The notes under the pieces are model-generated. The model was not told the origin of the DNA and made no database searches. It saw nothing but the letters and a program-made list of their open reading frames with translations. From Betaproteobacteria bacterium HGW-Betaproteobacteria-16 (GTDB lineage: Bacteria > Pseudomonadota > Gammaproteobacteria > Burkholderiales > Burkholderiaceae_C): 64,000 bases of DNA. The translations under genes were made by a program, and so were the position numbers. The stretch's first letter is position 1. Every line of letters begins with the position of its first letter. Positions 20,554-27,826 of this stretch are shown one piece after another. Where the stretch lies: positions 1 to 64,000 of the forward strand of contig PHCQ01000019.1 in assembly GCA_002840835.1 (NCBI GenBank), written 5' to 3'.

Positions 20554-20575
20554 TTGACGTTTACGTAAACGTCAA
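20554..20575. promoter_or_regulatory. Perfect 22-bp palindrome upstream of ppk2-icmF (LiuR-like operator candidate)
   Basis: Half-site TTGACGTTTAC is followed immediately by its exact reverse complement GTAAACGTCAA, 58 bases before the ppk2 start codon. Such ACGT-centred dyads resemble the sites described for LiuR, the MerR-type regulator of branched-chain amino acid catabolism in proteobacteria. That fits control of an acyl-CoA mutase operon, but the match is from memory. Confidence 0.6.
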
Positions 20576-20697
20576 TTGTGAATCTTACTCCAGCACTTTG
20601 TCAAAGACCATGGTGTTGACCCTTGGTCGGGGGCTTCCAGCCGCCGTGTTATGAGGCGGCGAGCCCAGTCAGGGATTGTGGAGGCCGGGGCATGGAA

Positions 20698-20718
20698 ATA
20701 CCCTAAGGAGTATAAAAT
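20698..20718 (+). promoter_or_regulatory. CsoR-type operator overlapping a -10 element
   Basis: ATACCC-TAAG-GAGTAT (20698-20713) is an imperfect inverted repeat of the ATACCC/GGGTAT kind used by CsoR-family repressors. It runs into TATAAAAT (20711-20718), a good -10 element. The site lies about 70 bases before the regulator start, suggesting autoregulation of the regulator/persulfide dioxygenase operon. Confidence 0.55.
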
Positions 20719-20786
20719 TGCAGGTCCTTTGTCCCTGTCACCATCCGATCCCGCCTGGCCGGGATGGAGCCCTATGGAGCCCATAC

Positions 20787-21032
20787 ATGACCATCGTCCG
20801 AGATGCTGAGCGCAAACGTTCACTGATTCTGCGTCTCAAGCGCGCAGAAGGCCAGGTGCGGGGCATTCAGAAGCTCATCGAGACCGAGGCCGACTGCGAA
20901 AAAGTGGCCCAGCAGCTGGCCGCGGTGCGCAAGGCCCTCGACAAATCCTTTTTTGCGCTGGTGGGCTGCGTGATCGCTGAAGGGAGCGTGCCGGCCGACG
21001 ACGTCGCCGACATGCTGTCGAAGTACTCCTGA
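20787..21032 (+). CDS. CsoR/FrmR-family (DUF156) transcriptional repressor, probably persulfide-sensing
   Basis: An 81-residue all-helical repressor of the CsoR/RcnR/FrmR/CstR family. The family core is ILRLKRAEGQVRGIQKLIE, then Cys37 in EADCEKVAQQL, and Cys61 in ALVGCVIAEG. The His and second Cys of copper-binding CsoR are not in their usual places. A two-Cys arrangement and the persulfide dioxygenase gene 10 bases downstream point to sulfur (persulfide/polysulfide) sensing as in CstR. ATG 20787 begins the conserved region; the longer open frame from 20676 runs through the promoter. Metal sensing is the alternative. Confidence 0.85.
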   Translation: MTIVRDAERKRSLILRLKRAEGQVRGIQKLIETEADCEKVAQQLAAVRKALDKSFFALVGCVIAEGSVPADDVADMLSKYS

Positions 21033-21042
21033 AAGGTCTGCC

Positions 21043-22158
21043 GTGAAACCGATTCAACTCTTTGATCCCGCCTCCAGCACCTACACCTATGTGCTGTTTG
21101 ACCAGACTTCCCGCAATGCCGTCATCATCGACCCGGTGGACGAGCAGCTTGAGCGCGATCTGGCCACCCTGCGCGAATACGGACTCAAGCTGGTATGGGC
21201 GGTGGAAACCCATGCCCACGCCGATCACATCACCAGCGCGGGCAAACTGGCTGAACTGGCGGGTGCACGCACCGCCGCACCGCAAGGCTGTGGCATCGGC
21301 ACTGCCGGGGTGCAACTCCAGCATGGTGACAGCCTGCCCTTTGGCAGCGAGACGCTGAAGGCCCTGCACACACCGGGGCACACGGCGGGCAGCATGAGTT
21401 TTGTGTGGCGGGACCAAGTGTTCACGGGCGACACGCTGCTGATCAACGGCTGTGGTCGAACCGACTTTCAGTCGGGCAGTGCCTCAGACCTGTACCACAG
21501 CCTGACCGAGGTGTTGTTCGCCTTGCCCGACGACACCACCGTCTGGCCAGGCCACGATTACCAGGGGCGCAGCCACTCCACCATCGGGCAGGAAAAGTCC
21601 GGCAATCCGCGCATTGCCGGCAAGAGCGAGGCCGAGTTCGTGGCCATCATGGCGGCGCTGGACCTGCCCAAGCCGAAGCGCATCGATGAAGCGGTGCCGG
21701 CCAACCTCACCTCGGGCATCCGGCACGACCTGGATGGCGCCTTGCTCCTGCAACCGCGCCCGGTGCAGGCGGGATACGCAGGGGATGTGTCGCCTCAACT
21801 GGCCTGGCAATGGGTGCAGGACGGGGAGGCGGTTCTGGTGGACGTTCGCACGGACGCCGAGCGCGAATGGGTCGGTTTTGTGCCAGGTGCACTGGCGGTG
21901 GCATGGAAGCAGTGGCCCGGCATGGCCATGAATCCGGCATTTGACGAGGGTGTCCGCCAGGCGGGAGCAGACGGCAAGAAGCTGGTGATGCTGTGCCGCA
22001 GCGGTGTCCGGTCCATTGCTGCCGCCAAGCGCGCGACCGATCTGGGCCTGGAGGCCTACAACATTCTCGAGGGATTTGAGGGCGATCCCGACGCCCAGGC
22101 GCAACGCGGCCACCGTGGGGGCTGGAAGCGCCAAGGCCTGCCCTGGCGCCAGAACTGA
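21043..22158 (+). CDS. Persulfide dioxygenase-rhodanese fusion protein
   Basis: A 371-residue fusion. Residues 1-240 are a metallo-beta-lactamase-fold persulfide dioxygenase (ETHE1 type) with THAHADH at 56-62. The likely iron ligands are His57, His113 and Asp130, the same 56-residue first spacing as in human ETHE1. Residues 245-371 are a rhodanese domain with catalytic loop CRSGVRS, Cys318. The enzyme oxidises glutathione persulfide to sulfite, and the rhodanese can combine sulfite with persulfide to give thiosulfate. GTG 21043 follows GAAAGG, 10 bases after the regulator stop, so the two form an operon for sulfide detoxification. Confidence 0.93.
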   Translation: MKPIQLFDPASSTYTYVLFDQTSRNAVIIDPVDEQLERDLATLREYGLKLVWAVETHAHADHITSAGKLAELAGARTAAPQGCGIGTAGVQLQHGDSLPFGSETLKALHTPGHTAGSMSFVWRDQVFTGDTLLINGCGRTDFQSGSASDLYHSLTEVLFALPDDTTVWPGHDYQGRSHSTIGQEKSGNPRIAGKSEAEFVAIMAALDLPKPKRIDEAVPANLTSGIRHDLDGALLLQPRPVQAGYAGDVSPQLAWQWVQDGEAVLVDVRTDAEREWVGFVPGALAVAWKQWPGMAMNPAFDEGVRQAGADGKKLVMLCRSGVRSIAAAKRATDLGLEAYNILEGFEGDPDAQAQRGHRGGWKRQGLPWRQN

Positions 22159-22172
22159 TCACCGCCGTCCCG

Positions 22173-22250
22173 TTGCAAGCCCCGTATATCGGCGGCTATA
22201 CATCAAACTTGAGTAGAAAGAGTAACAACCCCTGTCAAACATGACAGGGG
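22173..22250 (+). promoter_or_regulatory. lqsA promoter region with 22-bp inverted repeat
   Basis: TTGCAA (22173-22178), an 18-base spacer and TATACA (22197-22202) make a candidate promoter. Further down, CCCCTGTCA (22229-22237) and TGACAGGGG (22242-22250) form a perfect 9-bp inverted repeat with a 4-base AACA gap. The repeat could be an operator or a 5'-UTR hairpin. The closely matching CCTGTCAA-N3-TGACAG at 26181-26197, by the LuxR-type gene, favours a protein-binding site. Confidence 0.55.
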
Positions 22251-22312
22251 TCACGGTCATATTGCCCAATTTCTTCTTTCAATGGGGTTTTCCATCCTTT
22301 TAGGAGAACACC

Positions 22313-23569
22313 ATGGAAGCGTTGGGGCAAGTTGAATCCACCAAATCTCGCGATCCCGGCCTGTCGGCCACCTTGCAAGCAAGAATCGAGCGGGAATTCA
22401 TGCCCCGCTGGAAGGGCACTTGGGGCGGCAAGTTCGTTCTGCACGGACGAGCGCCCGGGCCCAACGCCGTGCGGCTCGACGGCAATGACTATCTGGGTGT
22501 GACCGGGCACCCGGACATCGTCAAAGCCCAGGTCGATGCCATCACCAAAAGCAGCGAATTCGTCGTTCAGTCCGGTGTTTTTCTGCTTCACCAACATCCG
22601 TCCCGGGTGTTCGAGCAGACCCTGGCCGACTGGGTGGGCAAGGAGGACGCTTTCCTTTGTCAGTCCGGCTATTCAGCCAATGTGGGCCTGCTGCAGTCGA
22701 TCGCGGACCCGCAGACCCCGGTCTACATCGACACCATGGCGCACACCTCGCTCTGGGAGGGTGCCCATGCAGCCCGGGCGCCGGCGCATGCCTTCCGCCA
22801 CAACGACCCCGATCATCTCGACCGCATGATGAGCAAGAAGGGGCCGGGCGTGGTGGTGGTGGATTCGGTCTACAGCACCACCGGCGCCGTGTGCCCGTTG
22901 GAGGCCATGGTGGAGGTGGTCGAAAAGCACGGCAGCATGATCCTGGTCGATGAATCCCACTCACTGGGCACCCATGGCCCCGCGGGCGCGGGGCTCTGCG
23001 CCGAACTGGGGCTGACAGATCGCGTGCATTTCATTTCCGCGAGCCTGGCCAAGTCAGTGGCTGGGCGCGCCGGGTTTTTCACGGCGCCCGCCAGCATGCG
23101 CTATTTCATTCTGAGCTCAAGCTATCCGAACATTTTCAGTTCTTGCCTGCTGCCGTCGGAAATCGCCGGCCTCAAGGCCACGGTAGAAGTGCTGAAAGCG
23201 GCGGATGCGGCCCGCGAGCGCCTCAAGAGCGTGACGCGCCGGGTGCGGCAGTCGCTGTCTGATATGGGCTACCCGATCCACCAGGGCACCGAGCAGATCA
23301 TTGCGCTGGAGGCCGGCACCGAGCCCGAAACCATGGCGCTTCGCGATGCGCTCGAAGAGCGGGGCGTGTTCGGTGCCATCTTCTGTGCACCGGCAACCAG
23401 CCGCAACCGCGCCCTGGTGCGCCTGACGCTGAACGCGGCACTCACTGAAGCCGAGCTGGAACACCTGGAAGCGGTGGCCAGAGAAATTGCACCCATCGTG
23501 AAGCCGTGGGACTGGATCATTGCGCGCCGGGCGAGGATGAGCGCGCAGAGCGCGACCCACGACGAGTGA
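22313..23569 (+). CDS. lqsA: Alpha-hydroxyketone autoinducer synthase (LqsA/CqsA family, PLP-dependent)
   Basis: A PLP-dependent alpha-oxoamine synthase family protein of 418 residues, the enzyme class that condenses an acyl-CoA with an amino substrate on the way to alpha-hydroxyketone signals (CAI-1, LAI-1). The N-terminal GNDYLGVTGHP, DSVYSTTGAVCPLEAM, DESHSLGTHG (Asp213, His216) and the PLP lysine Lys247 in SASLAKSVAGRAG read like CqsA/LqsA rather than 5-aminolevulinate synthase or KBL. AGGAG lies 8 bases before ATG 22313. Convergent with lqsR across a repeat element. A sphingolipid-type synthase is the main alternative, but the linked LqsS/LqsR-like genes argue against it. Confidence 0.88.
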   Translation: MEALGQVESTKSRDPGLSATLQARIEREFMPRWKGTWGGKFVLHGRAPGPNAVRLDGNDYLGVTGHPDIVKAQVDAITKSSEFVVQSGVFLLHQHPSRVFEQTLADWVGKEDAFLCQSGYSANVGLLQSIADPQTPVYIDTMAHTSLWEGAHAARAPAHAFRHNDPDHLDRMMSKKGPGVVVVDSVYSTTGAVCPLEAMVEVVEKHGSMILVDESHSLGTHGPAGAGLCAELGLTDRVHFISASLAKSVAGRAGFFTAPASMRYFILSSSYPNIFSSCLLPSEIAGLKATVEVLKAADAARERLKSVTRRVRQSLSDMGYPIHQGTEQIIALEAGTEPETMALRDALEERGVFGAIFCAPATSRNRALVRLTLNAALTEAELEHLEAVAREIAPIVKPWDWIIARRARMSAQSATHDE

Positions 23570-23576
23570 AACAACG

Positions 23577-23763
23577 CCTCCAGGGGCACCGCCGGGCTGG
23601 CTTTGCCAGACGGCCAGTGCCGCCCCCCTTGAGGGGGTGACGCGAAACGAGGGTTACTCTTGCTCCGGCGCGAAATGCCTCTTCCAGAGATACCGTGGAG
23701 CCGGCTTTGCCGGGCCACTGGTATCGCCCCCTTGAGGGGGTGACGCGAAGCGGCGCGGGGGTG
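23577..23763. repeat. GC-rich intergenic repeat, copies 2a and 2b (lqsA / lqsR gap)
   Basis: Two diverged units in tandem. Unit 2b (about 23660-23763) reads GGCGCGAAATGCC, CCAGAGATACCGTGGAGCC, GGCTTTGCCGGGCC, ATCGCCCCCTTGAGGGGGT, then GACGCG and GCGGCGCGGGGG. Unit 2a (about 23577-23655) shares the GGCTTTGCC and CCCTTGAGGGGGTGACGCG parts. They fill the whole gap between two convergent genes and may act as bidirectional transcript ends. Confidence 0.75.
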
Positions 23764-23765
23764 TT

Positions 23766-24752
23766 TCAATCGTCGCAAATGGTGCGTGAGCTCATGCCGC
23801 TCAGCACGTGCTGATAGCCATAGATGGGCTGGGGCAGCTCGTCGGCTTCCAGGGGGAAGGAGGCCGCCAGCAGCATGCTGTCGCTGCCCATGGGAATGGC
23901 CGGGGCTGTGCGCACGGGGCCGCGCAGGCCCAACTGCTGGTGCAGTTCGACGGCCGCCAGCAGGCGCCCGGCCCGCACGGCCCGCACCGTGTCAAAAGCC
24001 AGACCCGCCGTGGCCACGAGTTCTGCCAGATCCCCCAGGCTGGAGGCAACTTCCAGCTGCAACCACTGGCAGCGGCCCGTGGCGTCCAGGCCCAGCAAGC
24101 CGAAGGGCTGGCCCAACACGGCGTATTCGACCCAGTGCTGCTCGACATAGGCCTGCAGCGCCTGCGACACCGACGGTACCTGCAGGATCGACTGCTGGAC
24201 CGGCTGCAGCGCGCCCCGCCACATCGCATTGACCCGGGCATGCGGCGCGTTTGACAGTCTGCGCAGCACGCTCATGAGCAGCCGGGTGATGTCGGGCGCC
24301 TGTTTGGGCACGAACTGGTCGATGAGCCCGTTGTTGAATGCCTGCACGGCGATCTGTTCGTCGGCCTGCCCGGTCAGCAGCACGCGGGAACCGGGCCAGT
24401 CCAGCAGGGTGTCCAGCACCTGAAGACCGTTGGTGCCGGGCATGGCGAAATCGATCACACAGGTTTTCGCCAGACTGTACCGGGAAGTGTTGTTGGCCCA
24501 GTACCGAAGCACTTGAGGGATCAGCGGCTGACCCTGTCGCCAGCGATCGATCATCTGCAGCTGGAGGTTGGCGTCGGCTTCCCAGCGGGCGGGCTCCTGG
24601 CGCATGCGATCGCTGAAGCCCGAAGGGCGGGAGAACAGCTCGATCTGCCAGTTCGCGGGCACCACCATGCCCAGCATGTCGAGGTAGTCGGGGTCGTCGT
24701 CGAGGAACAGGATGCTTCCCGGACGCTGAAAGAGTGAAAGTGTCAGTGCCAT
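23766..24752 (-). CDS. lqsR: LqsR-like response regulator with an insertion in the receiver domain
   Basis: A 328-residue regulator. The receiver begins SILFLDDDPDYLDML (acidic Asp18-20). The predicted phosphoacceptor is Asp101 in VIDFAMPGTNG, with Thr127 in LLTGQAD and Lys150 in FVPK. The distance from the acidic pocket to the acceptor is about 80 residues instead of about 45, so roughly 35-40 extra residues sit before strand 3. Legionella LqsR has the same oddity, with its acceptor at Asp108. The C-terminal 170 residues resemble no DNA-binding domain I know. The start is 7 bases after the lqsS stop, so kinase and regulator form an operon. Confidence 0.82.
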   Translation of the reverse strand: MALTLSLFQRPGSILFLDDDPDYLDMLGMVVPANWQIELFSRPSGFSDRMRQEPARWEADANLQLQMIDRWRQGQPLIPQVLRYWANNTSRYSLAKTCVIDFAMPGTNGLQVLDTLLDWPGSRVLLTGQADEQIAVQAFNNGLIDQFVPKQAPDITRLLMSVLRRLSNAPHARVNAMWRGALQPVQQSILQVPSVSQALQAYVEQHWVEYAVLGQPFGLLGLDATGRCQWLQLEVASSLGDLAELVATAGLAFDTVRAVRAGRLLAAVELHQQLGLRGPVRTAPAIPMGSDSMLLAASFPLEADELPQPIYGYQHVLSGMSSRTICDD

Positions 24753-24759
24753 CGCAGTG

Positions 24760-26112
24760 TCAATCGGGTGTGTCGGTAAGGGCGCGCGGAATCTGCGTGA
24801 GTGGCAGATCGATCATGAAGACGGCTCCTCGCGATATTTCGGAGTGCACGCTGAGCGTGCCGCGTGCGGACTCAACGACGTTCTTGCAGAAAGTGAGCCC
24901 GAGCCCGCTGCCAGCGCCGGACTGGGTCGAGTAGAACGGCTCGAAAATCCGCTGTTGCAGGTCGTGCGGGATGCCGACACCTTCGTCGGACACCGCGATG
25001 CGCCCTTTGCCATGGTGAATGCCCACGTCGACCCTCAGGTCGCCGGGGCTGGGTGCGCTGCTGGCAGAAGCCAGCGAGTGCAGTGCGTTCTTGATCAGAT
25101 TGGACAACACCTGGCCAAACAGCGGGCGCGAACCCTGGAAGCAGAAATCCTGCTGAATGTGCACACGCACACAATCACGCTCGCGTGTCGATCGGTAGGG
25201 AAACTGATTCACCGTGTCCTGCACCACCTCGGCGGCCCTGATGAGCGTCTGGTTGCGCGGCAGCCTGAAGAGCTGGGCATTGGAGATCTGCGTGTCGATC
25301 TGCTGGTTCATGCTGCGCACCAGGCTCTGCAACCGGCCGGAAAGTTCTTCGATGCGCTTGCGTTTGCTTTCAGGCACATCGTGCTGAACCAGGTTGCGCA
25401 TCACGTCGCCGAGCAGGTTGACGGTGGCCAGCGGCGTGCGCAGTTCGTGCGCCATCACACCCATGGTGCTCAGCGTGTTGAGCATGCGGGTCCTGCGCAG
25501 GTTGGCACTGGAGAACCCCAGCATGAGCCCCATGATCCAGGCAAAGCCGATCACCACAACGGCCACGCCGGGGGTGCTGAATTCTGGCGGGTGGCCTTGC
25601 ATCGCGTGCGCGACCAGATAGCCCGCAGGCAAGCCGGCAATCAGGCCCAGCGTGGCCAGACGCCAGTCGGTGGCGTGGTAGTAGATCAGGATCATGGCCG
25701 TCATGCTGGCCAGCCAGGCGGCGTTGCCCCCGTTCATGGCGTACATCCAGCTGAAAAACCACGGAAGCTGTATCCAGGTGGCGGCACCGAAGTAGCGACC
25801 GCTGCTGTGCGACATGGGGTCCCGCAGCATCTCCGGCATCACATACATGATCGAAAGCAGCGCCATCAGCGCCCGTACCGCGAAGTTTTCGTAGGGCTGG
25901 GGAATCAGGAGCCCCCAGACGATCGCGATGATGATGTGTCCAAAAAAGGTAAAAAAACCGATCCAGATCAATCGGTAGCGCGATGGATGCAAAATAGCCT
26001 CCAGCGGGGCATGGACAATCTCGTCCTGCATCCCTCGCCAGAGGCGAGCTTTTGCACTGTGGAACCACAATCGGTCCAGACGCACTATGAATTCCTTCCG
26101 TTGGGGAGCCAT
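24760..26112 (-). CDS. lqsS: LqsS/CqsS-like six-helix sensor histidine kinase
   Basis: A 450-residue kinase. An N-terminal membrane domain has six predicted helices between about residues 46 and 200 and almost no periplasmic loops, the architecture of CqsS and LqsS, which detect alpha-hydroxyketones in the membrane. HisKA has His222 in MAHELRTPLATVNLLGD. The HATPase N box is NLIKNALHSL, G1 is DEGVGIP and G2 is GSGLGLTFCK. CqsS carries its own receiver; here that role falls to the downstream lqsR gene. ATG 26112 lacks a ribosome binding site. ATG 26031 would start the protein at MQDEIVHAP, closer to relatives, and is possible. Confidence 0.85.
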   Translation of the reverse strand: MAPQRKEFIVRLDRLWFHSAKARLWRGMQDEIVHAPLEAILHPSRYRLIWIGFFTFFGHIIIAIVWGLLIPQPYENFAVRALMALLSIMYVMPEMLRDPMSHSSGRYFGAATWIQLPWFFSWMYAMNGGNAAWLASMTAMILIYYHATDWRLATLGLIAGLPAGYLVAHAMQGHPPEFSTPGVAVVVIGFAWIMGLMLGFSSANLRRTRMLNTLSTMGVMAHELRTPLATVNLLGDVMRNLVQHDVPESKRKRIEELSGRLQSLVRSMNQQIDTQISNAQLFRLPRNQTLIRAAEVVQDTVNQFPYRSTRERDCVRVHIQQDFCFQGSRPLFGQVLSNLIKNALHSLASASSAPSPGDLRVDVGIHHGKGRIAVSDEGVGIPHDLQQRIFEPFYSTQSGAGSGLGLTFCKNVVESARGTLSVHSEISRGAVFMIDLPLTQIPRALTDTPD

Positions 26113-26165
26113 GACCGCCAGATGCGACCGAAACGTATTGTCACAGTTGAAGGCTTTTCCTGATC

Positions 26166-26840
26166 ATGACCATGACCTTACCTGTCAACTTTGACAGTGT
26201 CGGCCTGGACGCTGTCCTGGCCGACTGGGTTTGCGCGCTGCACGACCAGGGTGTTGAAGCGGTATTGGTACTGGGCCCGGACCCCATGGGCGGACGCGAC
26301 GACCGACAAGTGCTGGCCATCCACCCGCCCCGCTTGCTGGGGGCCGCACAGGCGCTGGCCGACAGCCGGGATTTTGGGGCCAGTTGGCGCGACAGTGACG
26401 CACCTCTGGTCGCCTGGCAGGACATTTCAAAGTCTTCGATGGACAGCGGCAGTCGTTGGCGTCGGCTGTGGCTGGCGCACGGCCACCAGACCCTGGTTCG
26501 TGTGGCCTTCAGCCTGCCTGCAGGGCGCGCCTTCGAATGTTTCATGTTCAGCCCAAAGTCCTTTGCAGATCGTTCGGAAGCGGCGGTGCTGGCCTGGTCG
26601 GCCTTCAATATCTGGCCCATGCTCAAGCGCTCGATCGCCGAGCAGCGTGTCACGCTGAGTCCTCGCGAGCAGGAAAGCCTGCACCTGGCATTTGAAGGAC
26701 TGACTGCCCGCGAAACAGCGCAACGCATGGACTGTTCCGAACGCACGGTGAACTACCACCTCTCGAACGCCATGGCCAAATTGCAGACCGACAACAAGCT
26801 CGCGGCGGTGCAGCGAGCCTGCTGGATCGGCGTGTTCTGA
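26166..26840 (+). CDS. LuxR-type transcriptional regulator of the quorum-sensing locus
   Basis: A 224-residue regulator. The N-terminal 150 residues look like a ligand-binding domain of the autoinducer/GAF-like class, but I recognise no specific signal motif. The C-terminal 60 residues are a LuxR helix-turn-helix: LSPREQESLHLAFEGLTARE, TAQRMDCSERTVNYHLSNAM, then AKLQTDNKLAAVQRA. The HTH matches the consensus at the usual Glu, Gly, Leu, Val and Lys positions. It is divergent from lqsS with 53 bases between the starts, and an inverted repeat lies in its first codons. ATG 26172 is an alternative start. It probably carries out or modulates the quorum response. Confidence 0.85.
   Translation: MTMTLPVNFDSVGLDAVLADWVCALHDQGVEAVLVLGPDPMGGRDDRQVLAIHPPRLLGAAQALADSRDFGASWRDSDAPLVAWQDISKSSMDSGSRWRRLWLAHGHQTLVRVAFSLPAGRAFECFMFSPKSFADRSEAAVLAWSAFNIWPMLKRSIAEQRVTLSPREQESLHLAFEGLTARETAQRMDCSERTVNYHLSNAMAKLQTDNKLAAVQRACWIGVF
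26181..26197. promoter_or_regulatory. Inverted repeat shared with the lqsA leader, at the luxR start
   Basis: CCTGTCAA-CTT-TGACAG matches the lqsA-leader repeat at 14 specified positions. It covers codons 6-11 of the LuxR-type gene and lies 69 bases upstream of the divergent lqsS start. On the minus strand its right half reads TTGACA, a consensus -35 for lqsS. A regulator bound here could repress both genes or set their balance. Confidence 0.6.
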
Positions 26841-26915
26841 CGCGAAACCGCCGGTTCATCCTACCTCTGTTGCGCTGCGGCATTGCAGGTGGAGTCTCAT
26901 GGTCATAATGCGGCC

Positions 26916-27680
26916 ATGACTTTTTTGGCCCTGGACGTTGGGAACACTCGCCTGAAATGGGCGCTCTACGATGCACCACGTGTGGGTGCCAGGCTGCTGG
27001 CGCATGGGGCCCAGTTCCTGGAAAACATTGAAAAACTCTCGGAAGGCGACTGGGCCGACCTGCCGTCTCCGACTTGGGTGATGGGCTGTGTGGTGGCCGG
27101 TGACGCGGTCAAGCGCCGCGTCGAAGAGCAACTGGAGCTGTGGGATGTGGTGCCGAGCTGGGTGGTTTCCAGCAGCGAGGAAGCGGGGGTCGTCAATGGT
27201 TACGACCATCCCGCACGCCTGGGCACCGATCGCTGGGTCGCCATGATCGGCGCGCGCCAGCGGTTGTTGTCTCAAGGGCCTGCCAGACCCTGCGTGGTCG
27301 TGATGGTGGGCACGGCGGTCACGGTCGAGGCGATCGACGTCGACGGCCGTTTCCTCGGGGGCATCATCCTGCCTGGGCACGGGATCATGTTGCGTGCATT
27401 GGAGTCAGGCACCGCAGGCCTGCACGTGCCCACAGGCGAGGTGCGCGATTTTCCGACCAACACCAGCGATGCCCTCACCAGCGGGGGCACCTTTGCGATC
27501 GCCGGTGCGGTTCAGCGCATGGTTGAAAACCTGCAGAAGCACAGCGGCTATGCGCCGGTCTGCTACATGACCGGTGGCGCGGGCTGGAAGATGGCGCCGA
27601 GCATGTCCACGCCAGTTGAGCTGGTGGAAAGCCTGATCTTTGACGGCCTGCTGGAGATCGCGGACAGAAGATTGGGATAA
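26916..27680 (+). CDS. coaX: Type III pantothenate kinase
   Basis: First enzyme of coenzyme A synthesis: ATP plus pantothenate gives 4'-phosphopantothenate. The protein has 254 residues. The ASKHA-fold start [19 protein letters not shown] carries the phosphate-1 Asp. [12 protein letters not shown] is the family's conserved GxDR motif, [17 protein letters not shown] the second phosphate loop, and FLGGIILPG the next block. ATG 26916 begins exactly at the conserved fold; the open frame from 26883 adds unconserved residues. No biotin ligase gene accompanies it. It ends into a repeat element. Confidence 0.95.
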   Translation: MTFLALDVGNTRLKWALYDAPRVGARLLAHGAQFLENIEKLSEGDWADLPSPTWVMGCVVAGDAVKRRVEEQLELWDVVPSWVVSSSEEAGVVNGYDHPARLGTDRWVAMIGARQRLLSQGPARPCVVVMVGTAVTVEAIDVDGRFLGGIILPGHGIMLRALESGTAGLHVPTGEVRDFPTNTSDALTSGGTFAIAGAVQRMVENLQKHSGYAPVCYMTGGAGWKMAPSMSTPVELVESLIFDGLLEIADRRLG

Positions 27681-27785
27681 CCCCCCGCGCCGCCTGCGGC
27701 GTCACCCCCCAAGGGGGGCGATGCGAGAGGCCCGGCAAAGCCGGTTCCTCCGCATCCCTGGATGAAAACCCTCTCGCCGGAGCAT
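27681..27785. repeat. GC-rich intergenic repeat, copy 3 (coaX / wax synthase gap)
   Basis: CCCCCCGCGCCGCCTGCGGCG, then ACCCCCCAAGGGGGGCGATGCG, GGCCCGGCAAAGCCGGTTCC, CATCCCTGGATG and a CTCGCCGGAG end. The orientation is opposite to copy 2b. It fills the gap between convergent genes. Confidence 0.75.
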
Positions 27786-27826
27786 GTGTCTGAGCCAGTG
27801 ATACCGAAGATCCAGGCGACGCGGGG

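Noticed and set aside
20497..20700. Cobalamin riboswitch upstream of ppk2-icmF
   Set aside because: No B12-box-like conserved core; the only strong signal is the 22-bp palindrome, which is a DNA-type dyad.
22313..23569. 5-aminolevulinate synthase or glycine C-acetyltransferase for the synthase gene
   Set aside because: The same fold, but the SLAKSVAGRAG lysine region and the linked LqsS/LqsR-like genes favour the autoinducer synthase group.
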